Of a stretch of DNA of 64,000 nt, positions 9,151 through 17,868 are shown piece by piece (the first letter of the stretch is position 1; every line of letters starts with the position of its first letter). Under the pieces are notes generated by a model. That model saw nothing but the letters and a program-made list of their open reading frames with translations, made no database searches and had not been told where the DNA came from. The DNA is taken from contig NZ_CP045393.1 of NCBI RefSeq assembly GCF_009363655.1, forward strand, positions 1,054,001 through 1,118,000, in the 5' to 3' direction. The stretch comes from Roseovarius sp. THAF27 (GTDB lineage: Bacteria > Pseudomonadota > Alphaproteobacteria > Rhodobacterales > Rhodobacteraceae). Made by a program: the position numbers and the translations under genes.

Positions 9151-11094
9151 ATGCGCACTGTCACGCCGTATGCGTCGGCTATCTTCATCATCGGAACCGG
9201 GAGCGCGTTTGCGCAAGCGCCCGAACCGTTCGTTCTGGGCACGATCTATATCGGTTCGGATGCCACCACCTCCATCGGGATCGACAACGAGGACCTGACG
9301 CGCACGACGCCGAAGGATCTGCAGGAGGTCTTCAAGTCCGAGCCGTCGGTGTCGGTGGGTAGTTCGTTGCCGATATCGCAGAAAATCTATGTAAACGGAG
9401 TCGAGGAGAACAACCTGAACGTCACAATCGATGGCGCGCGGCAGAACAACCGAATCTTTCACCACAGCGCCACGACCTATATCGACCCAGAACTGCTGAA
9501 GGCGGTGCGGGTCGACCCCGGCGTGGCGCCGGCAGATGCGGGACCCGGAGCGATGGCCGGCGCGATCGCGTTCGAGACGAAGGACGTGGGCGACCTGTTG
9601 GAAGAGGGACGCACGTTCGGCGGGCGGTTCATCACCGAGTATCAGAGCAATGGTGATGTCTTTACCAACAGCCTGGCGCTCTTTGGCGTGTCCGGGCGGT
9701 TCGAGTATCTGGCCTTCGGGAAGTATGCCGATGGCGGTCTGCGCGAGGACGGCTCCGGCGTGGATATTACCGGCTCGGGCACGGGGCTGACCAGCGGGTT
9801 GGCCAAGGTGGCGTTCAACGCCGACAACGGCGGGCGGCTGGAACTGGGGTACGAGATCGTGCGCGACGATGCGCAGCGTCCCCTGCGGGCGGATTTCGCG
9901 GGCTTGCGCGGCGTTCTGGACACGAGGACCTATACGCTGGAGCGCCAGAACCTGGTGTTGTCCTATGAGTTCGGGAACACCACGGCGATGTGGAATCCGT
10001 CGGTGCAGATCGCCTACAATTCGACCGACCTTTACACCGGGCCGATGCCGGGCGCCACGGACGCCTATGCGGGCAAGACCACGAGTTTCACGGGCAAGAT
10101 CCAGAACGAGTTCCAGGTGGCGAATGGCACCGTGAATGCGGGTCTCGATTTTTACAGCGACGTGGCGGATATCAACGGCGAGGGCACGGCGGTATTCTTT
10201 GCCGAGGAGAAGGCCACGAATATCGGCCTCTTCGTGCAGGCCGAGCTGGACCTGACGGATCGGTTCCGCCTGTCGACAGGCGCGCGATACGATTTCCAAG
10301 AGTTCGAGGGCGTCGACGGCACGACCTATGACAATGACGGGCTGTCGGCGAACATCGCCGGGGATTTCGACGTGACCGACGCGATCACGGTCAGTGCCGG
10401 GGCCTCGCGCGTGTGGGGCGGTATCGCATTGGCGGAAAGCTTCCTGTTCGACACCGCCTGGACCTATCCGGCGTCGATCGAGCCGGTGACCTCGGAGAAT
10501 TATTACCTCGGGGCCAATTACCGGGTGGGCAACTGGGACTTCAACGCCAAGCTGTTCAAGACCGATATCGACAACGCGCGGACCCTGCTGGACCCCACGA
10601 CAGGCCTGTTCAACGGCGGGCCGGGGCAGGTTTCGGACCTCGACACCGAGGGGTACGAGATCGGCGCGGCCTATACATGGTCGAGCGGGTTCGCCCGCAT
10701 CGCCTATGCCGATATCGACACCAAGATCAACGGAGGTCCTGCCGACAGCTACACCGGGCGTTACCTGACCACGCCCCTGGGGGACAACCTTGTGTTCGAG
10801 GTGGCCAACACGTGGGATCGGCTGGGTCTGACGTTGGGTGCGGATGCGCAGATCGTGTTCGACAAGTCGGCGGCGGGCGCGCCCGGGGGCGAGATCGACG
10901 GGTTCGAAGTGGTCAACGCCTTTGCCGAGTACACGCCGCGCCGGATGGAGAACCTGACCGTGCGGGCGGAGATCGACAACATCTTCGACGAGACCTATAC
11001 CGAGCGGGCGACCTACGGTCAGGAATTCGCGACGGTGACGCCGCTGCGGGAGCCGGGCCGGTCCTTCAACCTGCGGGCCACGCTGCGGTTCTGA
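9151..11094 (+). CDS. TonB-dependent outer membrane receptor (siderophore/heme type)
   Basis: 647-residue outer-membrane receptor. Residues 1-22 form a signal peptide ending in Ala-Phe-Ala-Gln. The plug domain follows (DLQEVFKSEPSVSVGSS, then IYVNGVEENNLNVTIDG and a GAMAGAIAFET segment near residue 135). The rest is a beta-barrel ending in Phe (NLRATLRF), as required by outer-membrane assembly. Barrel segments resemble receptors for catecholate siderophores or heme. The siderophore ABC importer 1 kb downstream is the likely inner-membrane partner. The ligand is not identifiable from sequence. Confidence 0.9.
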   Translation: MRTVTPYASAIFIIGTGSAFAQAPEPFVLGTIYIGSDATTSIGIDNEDLTRTTPKDLQEVFKSEPSVSVGSSLPISQKIYVNGVEENNLNVTIDGARQNNRIFHHSATTYIDPELLKAVRVDPGVAPADAGPGAMAGAIAFETKDVGDLLEEGRTFGGRFITEYQSNGDVFTNSLALFGVSGRFEYLAFGKYADGGLREDGSGVDITGSGTGLTSGLAKVAFNADNGGRLELGYEIVRDDAQRPLRADFAGLRGVLDTRTYTLERQNLVLSYEFGNTTAMWNPSVQIAYNSTDLYTGPMPGATDAYAGKTTSFTGKIQNEFQVANGTVNAGLDFYSDVADINGEGTAVFFAEEKATNIGLFVQAELDLTDRFRLSTGARYDFQEFEGVDGTTYDNDGLSANIAGDFDVTDAITVSAGASRVWGGIALAESFLFDTAWTYPASIEPVTSENYYLGANYRVGNWDFNAKLFKTDIDNARTLLDPTTGLFNGGPGQVSDLDTEGYEIGAAYTWSSGFARIAYADIDTKINGGPADSYTGRYLTTPLGDNLVFEVANTWDRLGLTLGADAQIVFDKSAAGAPGGEIDGFEVVNAFAEYTPRRMENLTVRAEIDNIFDETYTERATYGQEFATVTPLREPGRSFNLRATLRF

Positions 11095-11322
11095 GCATGG
11101 GCCTGCCCGTGTGGGCGGGGGTCCGTGCAAGGCGTGTTGATTATCGCGACCGTAAGGGTCGCGGTCATCAAAGGGCGAAAGTCCGTTGTGAGCCCGTTGC
11201 CAGACAAAGGCGTCGAGCACCTAGCCGGTGAACAGCCGCGAAGCGGCCCGGCCATCGTCAGCCCCTCCCTTGGGCTGGCGATTTGGCTGAGGCTGGGCGC
11301 AATCATCATACTGAGGATGTCT

Positions 11323-11371
11323 TTGGCAGGCATAAAGTGCGTCAGAATTCCCGTCGGATCGCCATCCCAGG
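11323..11371 (+). repeat. Dispersed intergenic repeat, partial copy
   Basis: Contains GGCAGGCATAAAGTGC followed at short distance by CCCGTCGGATCGCC, then departs from the other copies. It matches the first part of the 11624 and 33542 copies and lacks their GGCCCGTCGATG end. Confidence 0.5.
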
Positions 11372-11623
11372 GGCTGACGCTCGCCTCCGTCGTGAACGGC
11401 AGCAAGACCTGCATCTCGGCCATTCACTTTCATCGCAGCGAATGTACGGTGCGAACCCATATTTGCCATAGTAACAAAGCGCTGGCGCGGAACAAGGGCG
11501 AAGCCCGCCGCGTATCGCCGGGCCGCTCCGTCTCGCCAGAGGCGTGCCGACTATAGTTGGCGCACCTTTGGTGCGACGGCACGGCGATTTGGCAGGTGAC
11601 GTGCCACGCTCTCAGGTTGGATG

Positions 11624-11688
11624 TGCCTGGCAGGCATAAACTGCCCATCACCATCGTCGGTTCGCCGCACCACGGCCCGTCGATGCGC
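11624..11688 (+). repeat. Dispersed intergenic repeat, longer copy
   Basis: Shares GCCTGG, an ATAAA core, CACCATCGTCGGTTCGCCGC and CGGCCCGTCGATG, in order, with bases 33542-33602. This is one of three copies of the family in the window. Confidence 0.6.
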
Positions 11689-11768
11689 GTCTCCTCACCG
11701 TGGCAAAATAACGTCCGCTTCGTTCCGCTGAGCGGACAGCCGTTGGGGGGCGCGGCGCAGCACCAGGG

Positions 11769-12056
11769 TCACGCTGCGGTCCATTCCATGCCTGCGATCT
11801 TTTCGCGGTGGGCGAAGGTCACGAGGTGGCTGTCTATGACGCCCTTGGCGGCGGGCACGTTTTCGTCCTTGTCAACTTCGAAGCAGATCGTGAAGCCCTG
11901 AGGGTCGGCCTCCATGATCGCGCGGCCGAAGACGAAATCGGCACGGCCGTGGTTGCCGTCCCAGGTGGCGTCGATCTTGTGGGCGAAATGCTTGCAGAGC
12001 TGGGTGAGGTATTTGGCGCCGTGCTCGGTTTCGATGCGTCCGATGAGGGTTGGCAT
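11769..12056 (-). CDS. DUF2218 family protein
   Basis: 95-residue small cytosolic protein matching DUF2218, a family often encoded beside siderophore or iron-uptake genes; its biochemical role is not established. Recognisable segments are the N-terminal IETEHGAKYLTQLCKHFAHK, a GRADF segment and a C-terminal DSHLVTFAHRE. The start at 12056 has AAGGAG just upstream on the minus strand; the longer frame to 12167 adds residues with no family similarity. It is divergent from the siderophore importer with about 125 bp between, so both may share a control region. Confidence 0.82.
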   Translation of the reverse strand: MPTLIGRIETEHGAKYLTQLCKHFAHKIDATWDGNHGRADFVFGRAIMEADPQGFTICFEVDKDENVPAAKGVIDSHLVTFAHREKIAGMEWTAA

Positions 12057-12181
12057 GGCTGGCTCCTTTTCGTGAAGTGTTGGGCGTAGACTCTTCTTTT
12101 CGCTGCGGTTAAGCACAGCGCGACCGCGCCTGCAAAGCCAGACTTCCCAGCCATGCAGGTTTTTCAAGACAGAGGGAAGAC

Positions 12182-13069
12182 ATGCTTCGAAAATTCGCTT
12201 TTGCGCTTTGCCTTACGGCAGGGCCGGTTGGTGCTCAGGATGTGACCGTCGAGACCTTTCGCGGCGCTGTGGCCGTTGCGCAGACCCCTGAGACAGTCGC
12301 CGTATACGACATGGCCGCGCTCGATACGCTGGAGGCGCTGGGTGTCGAGGTGGATGGTACGATTTCCAATGTTTACCTGGACTACCTGGAAGACGCGGCG
12401 GAGGGCGCGGCGCGGATCGGCACCCTGTTCGAGCCGGATATGGAGGCGCTTTACGCGTTGCAGCCGGACCTGATTGTGGCCGGGGGGCGCAGCCATGACA
12501 AGGTGCCCGATCTTGCCAAGATCGCGCCGACGATCGACATGACGATCCATGTGGAGACGCTGGCGACGGGGCTGAAGCGGCTGGAGGCCTACGGCGCGAT
12601 TTTCGGCAGGCAGGACGAGGCGGCGGCATTGGCTGACAAGTTGACCCGCAAGCAGGCCGAAGTAACCGAGGCCGCCGCTGGCGCGGGCCGGACGCTGATC
12701 GTGATGACGAACGGGCCGAAGGTTTCGGCCTACGGCCCGTCCGGGCGGTTCGGCTGGCTGCACACGGCCTTCGGGCTGGAGGTGGCCGCCGAAGAGGTGG
12801 CGGGCTCGGACCATGGCGAGGCGATCAGTTTCGAATTCATCCGTCAGGTCGATCCCGACGTGATCCTGGTGATCGACCGCAGCGCCGCGATCGGCGACGT
12901 GGAGACGGCGACATCGACGCTGGACAACGTGCTGGTGCGCGAGACGAAAGCGTGGCGCAACGGCAAGGTCATCACCCTCGATAGTGCGCCGATCTACATC
13001 GCGGCGGGCGGGGTTCAGGCGCTCAATCTCACCATGGACCAGTTGCTGGCCGCATTTTCCGGAAGCTGA
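12182..13069 (+). CDS. Siderophore ABC transporter, periplasmic binding protein
   Basis: 295-residue FatB/CeuE-like (PBP2, Fe-chelate class III) binding protein that captures an iron-siderophore complex in the periplasm. Residues 1-19 form a signal peptide ending Val-Gly-Ala-Gln. LQPDLIVAGGRS near residue 95 and the C-terminal lobe pattern VDPDVILVIDRS fit the family. It is the first gene of a four-gene operon (binding protein, two permeases, ATPase) with gaps or overlaps of only a few bases. Confidence 0.9.
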   Translation: MLRKFAFALCLTAGPVGAQDVTVETFRGAVAVAQTPETVAVYDMAALDTLEALGVEVDGTISNVYLDYLEDAAEGAARIGTLFEPDMEALYALQPDLIVAGGRSHDKVPDLAKIAPTIDMTIHVETLATGLKRLEAYGAIFGRQDEAAALADKLTRKQAEVTEAAAGAGRTLIVMTNGPKVSAYGPSGRFGWLHTAFGLEVAAEEVAGSDHGEAISFEFIRQVDPDVILVIDRSAAIGDVETATSTLDNVLVRETKAWRNGKVITLDSAPIYIAAGGVQALNLTMDQLLAAFSGS

Positions 13070-13072
13070 ACT

Positions 13073-14026
13073 GTGGGGAAGATCGTCCTCGGGGTGGTGG
13101 CGCTGCTGGCGCTGTCGGTCGTGTCGCTTTTCATCGGCGTGATCGACTTGCGCCCGGCTGCGCTGTTGCAGGACCCCGCGGCGCTGCAGCTGATCGCGGT
13201 GAGCCGCGCGCCGCGCCTGTTTGCGGTTTTGATCACCGGGGCGTCGCTGGCGGTGGCGGGGACGGTCCTGCAGATGCTGGTGCGCAACCGTTTCGTCGAG
13301 CCGATGACGGTGGGCAGCGGTGAAGGCGCGGCGCTGGGCATCCTGTTGGTCACGCTTTATGCGCCGGCGGCATCGCTTTTTGCAAAGATCGCGATGGCGT
13401 CGGCGACGGCGTTCGCCTCGACCGCCGGTTTCCTGGCCATTGCCCGGCGGCTGCCGCCGACGCAGCCCTACATGGTCGCCCTCGTGGGGCTGGTCTATGG
13501 CGGGGTGATCGGGGCGGCTGTGACCTTCGTGGCCTACCAGAACGACCTGTTGCAGATGATCGGCGTCTGGGTGACCGGAGAGTTCTCGGCCGTGTTGCAG
13601 GGCCGCTACGAGACGTTGTGGCTGGCCGCCGTCGCGGCGGTGCTGTGCTTCGTGGCCGCCGACCAGTTTTCGATCCTGGGGTTGGGGCACGCGGCCAGCA
13701 TCAACCTTGGGCTCAATTACCGGCAGGTGATGCTGTTCGGGCTTCTGGCCGTGTCGCTGGTCTGCGCGCTGACCGTTGTGAGCGTGGGGATCATTCCTTT
13801 CGTGGGTCTGATCGTGCCCAACATCGTATCGCGCATGATGGGCGACAACCTGCGCCGCACGCTGCCGGTGATCGCGATGATGGGCGCGGGGCTGGTTTTG
13901 GCGGCGGATATCGTGGCCCGCGTGCTGCGCTATCCGTTCGAGATGCCCTCGGCCACGGTGCTGGGGGTGGTGGGCGCGGTTGTGTTCATCTGGCTGCTTT
14001 ACCGTCCGGCGCGCCATGCACCGTAG
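13073..14026 (+). CDS. Siderophore ABC transporter permease (FecCD family), first
   Basis: 317-residue FecCD-family inner-membrane permease with about nine or ten hydrophobic helices. It uses GTG at 13073, 3 bases after the binding-protein stop. Family landmarks include the SRAPRLFAVLITGASLAVAG region near residue 45 and GLIVPNIVSRMMGDNLRR near residue 245, which contacts the ATPase. It resembles FatD/CeuB. Its 3' end overlaps the second permease by 11 bases, implying coupled translation and a heterodimeric channel. Confidence 0.9.
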   Translation: MGKIVLGVVALLALSVVSLFIGVIDLRPAALLQDPAALQLIAVSRAPRLFAVLITGASLAVAGTVLQMLVRNRFVEPMTVGSGEGAALGILLVTLYAPAASLFAKIAMASATAFASTAGFLAIARRLPPTQPYMVALVGLVYGGVIGAAVTFVAYQNDLLQMIGVWVTGEFSAVLQGRYETLWLAAVAAVLCFVAADQFSILGLGHAASINLGLNYRQVMLFGLLAVSLVCALTVVSVGIIPFVGLIVPNIVSRMMGDNLRRTLPVIAMMGAGLVLAADIVARVLRYPFEMPSATVLGVVGAVVFIWLLYRPARHAP

Positions 14027-14960
14027 GCGTCTGATCGTTCTTGCGGTGCTGTTCGTGGCGTCGGCGGTGGCCTACATGACGATCGGCGCACGCGGCAACT
14101 GGGGCTTCGTGCTGGAGTTTCGCGGCGCGAAGCTGGCGGCGCTGTGCCTTGTGGCGGTGGCGCTGTCGACCTCGACGGTTCTGTTTCAGACGATCACGCA
14201 GAACCGCATCCTGACGCCGTCGATCATGGGGTTCGACGAACTGTTCGTGCTGATCGTGGCGATGGGCGTCTTCGTTTTCGGGATGACCGATTACCTTCTC
14301 GTAACCTCGTGGGTGCAGTTCGTGGTGTCGCTGGTGCTGATGACCGGGGCGTCGATGCTGCTGTTCGGGACGCTGTTGTTGCAGGAGCGCCCCGACCTGA
14401 TGCGGATGATCCTGACCGGGCTGGTGCTGACCGTGCTGTTCCGATCTCTGCGCACGCTGTTGGTGCGGATGCTGGACCCCAACGAGTTCAGCGTGGTGCA
14501 AGTGTCGTCCTATGCCCGGTTCCACCAGATCGAGACCGGGCTGCTGGCCATCGCGGCGGTGACCATCGGCGCGGCGTTGGTCGGCGCATGGGCCATGCGG
14601 CACCGGCTGGACGTGCTGTCGCTGGGGCGCGAGGCGGCGATAAATCTGGGCGAGGACGTACGGCGCGGCACGTTGCAGGTGCTGTTCCTGATCGGCGTGC
14701 TGGTGTCGGTAGCGACCGCGCTGGTCGGGCCGACGGCGTTCCTGGGGCTGCTGGTGGTCAGCATCGCCCATGCGGTGACGCCTACGGGGCGACATGCCGT
14801 GCTGCTGGTTTCGGCCGCGCTGATTTCGGCAACGACGCTGGTCGGGGGACAGGCCCTTCTGGAGCGTGTGTTCGGGCTGGTGACACCGCTGACCGTGGTA
14901 ATCGACCTTGCGGGCGGCGTGCTGTTCCTAGTGCTGGTGATGAAAGGATTGAAGCGATGA
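14016..14960 (+). CDS. Siderophore ABC transporter permease (FecCD family), second
   Basis: 314-residue FecCD-family permease, second half of the heterodimeric channel (FatC/CeuC-like). The start at 14016 (Met-His-Arg-Arg-Arg) lies inside the end of the first permease gene; the basic N terminus followed by a hydrophobic helix is typical. GPTAFLGLLVVSIAHAV near residue 238 corresponds to the ATPase-coupling region, and TVVIDLAGGVLFLVLV closes the protein. The stop overlaps the ATPase start (ATGA). Confidence 0.9.
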   Translation: MHRRRLIVLAVLFVASAVAYMTIGARGNWGFVLEFRGAKLAALCLVAVALSTSTVLFQTITQNRILTPSIMGFDELFVLIVAMGVFVFGMTDYLLVTSWVQFVVSLVLMTGASMLLFGTLLLQERPDLMRMILTGLVLTVLFRSLRTLLVRMLDPNEFSVVQVSSYARFHQIETGLLAIAAVTIGAALVGAWAMRHRLDVLSLGREAAINLGEDVRRGTLQVLFLIGVLVSVATALVGPTAFLGLLVVSIAHAVTPTGRHAVLLVSAALISATTLVGGQALLERVFGLVTPLTVVIDLAGGVLFLVLVMKGLKR

Positions 14961-15709
14961 TTTCCGTGACGGGCGTGAGCCACGACCTGGGCGGCACCAT
15001 GGTGCTGCACGATATCGAGCTGGAAATCCCTAAGGGCAAGGTGACCGCGCTGATCGGTCCGAACGGGGCGGGCAAGAGCACGCTTCTGTCGCTGATCGCG
15101 CGGCTGGCGCGGCATCGCACGGGGCGGATCATGGTGGACGAGCTGGAGGTGGGCGTCTGCGCGTCGAACGCGCTGGCGCGGCGGCTGGCGATCCTGCCGC
15201 AAAGTTCCGAAATCGCGCCGCGCCTGACCATCGCGGAACTGGTCGCCTTCGGGCGTTATCCGCACCATCTGGGGCGGCCGGGCAAGCACGACCGCGAAAA
15301 GGTGGCCGAGGCGCTGACCCTGTTCGACCTGGACCCGCTGGCACAGCGGACGCTGGACACGGTGTCGGGCGGGCAGCGGCAGCGGGCACTTCTGGCGATG
15401 ATCTTTGCGCAGGACACCGACTACATGCTGCTCGACGAGCCGCTGAACAATCTCGATATCGCGGCGTCACGGTCGCTCATGGCGCTGTTGCAGAGGCTGG
15501 CGCAGGAGCACAGGCGCACAGTGGTAATCGTGCTGCATGACATCAACTATGCCTGCGCCTATGCCGATCATATCGTGACCATGAAAGGCGGGCAAATCGG
15601 CCCGCAGGGGGATGCCGAAACACTGGTGGACGGCAGGCTAATGCAGGACATTTTCGGAACCGACGCAGTGGTGCACAGGATCGGCGGGCGGACCTTCGTG
15701 GCGGTATGA
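14957..15709 (+). CDS. Siderophore ABC transporter ATP-binding protein
   Basis: 250-residue ABC ATPase energising the two FecCD permeases. Walker A GPNGAGKST lies at about residues 35-43, the Q-loop in LPQSS near residue 84, the signature VSGGQRQRALLA near residue 135, Walker B MLLDEPLNNLD near residue 157 and the switch His in VLHDINYACAYAD. ATGA overlap with the preceding gene fixes the start. It completes the importer; no siderophore synthesis genes are in the window, so uptake of an exogenous siderophore is plausible. Confidence 0.92.
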   Translation: MISVTGVSHDLGGTMVLHDIELEIPKGKVTALIGPNGAGKSTLLSLIARLARHRTGRIMVDELEVGVCASNALARRLAILPQSSEIAPRLTIAELVAFGRYPHHLGRPGKHDREKVAEALTLFDLDPLAQRTLDTVSGGQRQRALLAMIFAQDTDYMLLDEPLNNLDIAASRSLMALLQRLAQEHRRTVVIVLHDINYACAYADHIVTMKGGQIGPQGDAETLVDGRLMQDIFGTDAVVHRIGGRTFVAV

Positions 15710-15979
15710 ACAAGCCCGTCCGGATTCCTGGCGTCTTCCCGCTTAGGATTCGGAGGCTAAGGTCGCCAAGCTTGAGCGGAGCGTCTCAGCCGTTGCCTTG
15801 GGGCGGCATGCCGCAACGCGGGCCGTTCATGCCGCTGGCCTGCCGCCTGTTTCGCAAAGCATAGACTGTGATGTTCCGATCTTCGGCGAAGCACCGAGCG
15901 GGGCCCCGAAACCTGACGAACGGTCTTCGGTTGTGCGGGCATGTCTTGATTGTGCTATCGTGTTCGTCAGGAGGGTCTC

Positions 15980-17728
15980 ATGGTTGAGCGTCATCATGTC
16001 GAGGAGATCGCGCAGGTTCTGGACGGTCATGCGTCTGGTCGGGACGGTTACGTAGATGCCTCCTGGCGTCGGTGTGTCGAGCTTTACGGGATGGACCCGA
16101 CGCGCAGCGATCCGGCCCATATCGTAACGGACACGGAGTTTCGCATACATCGCGATCAGGCTGACTGGATGATCGGCGCGGCGCGCTCCAGCCTGCAAAG
16201 CCTGTTTCGGCAGGTCACAGGACAGAACTACGTTCTGCTGCTGACGGACGCAAAAGGCGTCTGTGTCGACTTTTTCGGCGATGATCTGTTTGTCGACGAG
16301 TTGCGCAACGCAGGTCTTTATCTCGGTTCGAACTGGTCCGAAGACCTTGCCGGCACCTGCGGTGTCGGGGCTTGCATCTTCACGGGCGAGCCGGTGACCG
16401 TGCATCAGGACGACCACTTCGGAAACGCCCACACGGGGCTGTCATGTACCGCAGCGCCGATCTACGACAGCCTTGGGCAACTTGCGGCAGTGCTGGATAT
16501 CTCTCTGCTGCGCTCTCCGGCCCCGAAAAGCAGCCAGAACCTGGCCATGTCCCTGGTTACGGCGGCCGCCCGGCGGGTCGAAATGGCGAACCTCATGGCG
16601 GCCAGCCGTCGCGAGTGGGTGCTGAGGTTTTCCTCCAGCCCCGAATTCCTCGACGTGGACCCGGAAGCGGCCGTATCCCTCGACGGGTCAGGTCGGGTGA
16701 TCGGGGCCACGCGCGCCGCTACACGGATGCTGTCGCGTGGCAAGAGCCTTATCGGTGAAAAGATCGACAGTCTTCTGGGGTTGAACGTCGATGACCTGCC
16801 TGACCTGATGCGGGATCGTCCCACCGAAGAAAGGGTGGTGGCTTTGGGAGACGGAGGCGCCGTGTTCGGCCATGCCATATCACCGCAGGCTCCGCGCAGG
16901 GCGTCTGTGGGTGCGGAGGCTTCGGAAAGACGTGCGCTGAGCGGTTTCCATGCAACCCTCGCTGGAAGCGATCCAACCTTGATCCGGCTCTTGACGCAGG
17001 CGGACCGGCTCGCGCCGACGCAGGTGCCGTTGCTCATCTGCGGCGAAAGCGGCAGCGGCAAGACCAAGCTGGCCCGCGCCATTCACATGGCATCCCGCCG
17101 CGGGCGTTTCGTTGCCATTGATTGCGCCGGAACGCAGCCCGAAGAGATGCGTGACGCGCTTAACTGTCAGTCGGGGCCGGGAACGTTGCTGCTGCGCCGA
17201 ATCGAGGATCTGCAGCCGGACACCGCGCGGGTTCTGGCGGGGCTTCTGGATGCGAACCCGGATTTGCGCCCGATCTCGACCACCACATACGCGCCGTCGG
17301 ACCTGATGGCGCAGGAGATCATGCCATCTGCGCTGTACTTCCGGCTTTCTGGCTCCGCACTGGAACTGCCGCCCCTGCGCGAAAGGCAAGACCTTGGCTG
17401 GTTAATTGACCGCCTGCTGAGACGTCGCCGCGGCGGGGAAATGCGCCTGACACCTTCGGCGCGGGCCGAACTGACTGCGCGCACCTGGCCAGGCAACCTG
17501 CGCGAACTTGGCAATGTGCTGGATGTGGCCTGCGCGATGGCGGAAACCAACGTGATCGATCTGCCCGATCTACCTCCCGCCCCGCAGTCTCGGGCGCACG
17601 AGCAGGATCTGGAGGCGGTTCTGGACGCCTGCAACTGGAACATGGCCCGTGCCGCACGTCGATTGGGGGTCAACCGTTCCACGATTCTGCGCCGCATCCG
17701 CAAAGAAGGGTTGCGGGCGCCCGACTGA
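15980..17728 (+). CDS. AcoR-like transcriptional regulator with degenerate AAA+ core
   Basis: 582-residue GAF/AAA+/Fis regulator of the AcoR type. The start at 15980 follows CAGGAGGG. The N-terminal sensory region (about 1-290) contains the GTCGVGACIFTGEPVTV segment typical of AcoR GAF domains. The AAA+ region keeps Walker A (GESGSGKTKLA near residue 355) and R-finger-like LPPLRERQDL, but the GAFTGA loop that contacts sigma-54 is missing and the Walker B position reads LLLRRIEDL instead of hydrophobic-Asp-Glu. The C terminus has a Fis-type HTH (NMARAARRLGVNRSTILRRI). It probably controls the monooxygenase and dehydrogenase genes downstream, apparently not by classical sigma-54 activation. Confidence 0.88.
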   Translation: MVERHHVEEIAQVLDGHASGRDGYVDASWRRCVELYGMDPTRSDPAHIVTDTEFRIHRDQADWMIGAARSSLQSLFRQVTGQNYVLLLTDAKGVCVDFFGDDLFVDELRNAGLYLGSNWSEDLAGTCGVGACIFTGEPVTVHQDDHFGNAHTGLSCTAAPIYDSLGQLAAVLDISLLRSPAPKSSQNLAMSLVTAAARRVEMANLMAASRREWVLRFSSSPEFLDVDPEAAVSLDGSGRVIGATRAATRMLSRGKSLIGEKIDSLLGLNVDDLPDLMRDRPTEERVVALGDGGAVFGHAISPQAPRRASVGAEASERRALSGFHATLAGSDPTLIRLLTQADRLAPTQVPLLICGESGSGKTKLARAIHMASRRGRFVAIDCAGTQPEEMRDALNCQSGPGTLLLRRIEDLQPDTARVLAGLLDANPDLRPISTTTYAPSDLMAQEIMPSALYFRLSGSALELPPLRERQDLGWLIDRLLRRRRGGEMRLTPSARAELTARTWPGNLRELGNVLDVACAMAETNVIDLPDLPPAPQSRAHEQDLEAVLDACNWNMARAARRLGVNRSTILRRIRKEGLRAPD

Positions 17729-17730
17729 AA

Positions 17731-17756
17731 TGTTGCGTCTTGTTGCGTGTGCAACA
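17731..17756. promoter_or_regulatory. Candidate operator of the AcoR-like regulator
   Basis: TGTTGC-GTCT-TGTTGC-GTGT-GCAACA: a perfect inverted repeat (TGTTGC/GCAACA, 17741-17756) preceded by a further direct half-site. It lies just after the regulator's stop and about 110 bases before the monooxygenase gene. Fis-type HTH proteins of this family bind such palindromes; binding here is inferred. Confidence 0.55.
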
Positions 17757-17868
17757 TGCTGGAGCGCGGCAATCACACATAGGACGACATTGATCGGATT
17801 TCCGTGGAATGGCCGCAGGGCCATTCGCCACTCTTTGCTCATCACATTGCTGATGAGGAGGAACCGCA

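Larger units (their letters stand above)
11095..11768. other. Gene-poor intergenic region with repeat copies
   Basis: About 670 bases in which no frame carries recognisable protein similarity. It holds two copies of a repeat (entered separately at 11323 and 11624) also present at 33542. The rest shows nothing I can name; it may be an eroded insertion. GC content and codon pattern do not support the short open frames here. Confidence 0.55.

Noticed and set aside
9115..11220. Open frame of 701 codons opposite the TonB receptor
   Set aside because: The plus-strand receptor has a signal peptide, plug and terminal Phe; the minus frame has no recognisable features.
12164..14017. Open frame of 617 codons opposite the siderophore importer
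   Set aside because: Composition is His/Arg/Gln-rich shadow of FecCD permease codons.
17757..17868. Sigma-54 promoter before the monooxygenase gene
   Set aside because: No GG-N10-GC pair was found in the gap, and the regulator lacks GAFTGA, so no -24/-12 promoter is called.
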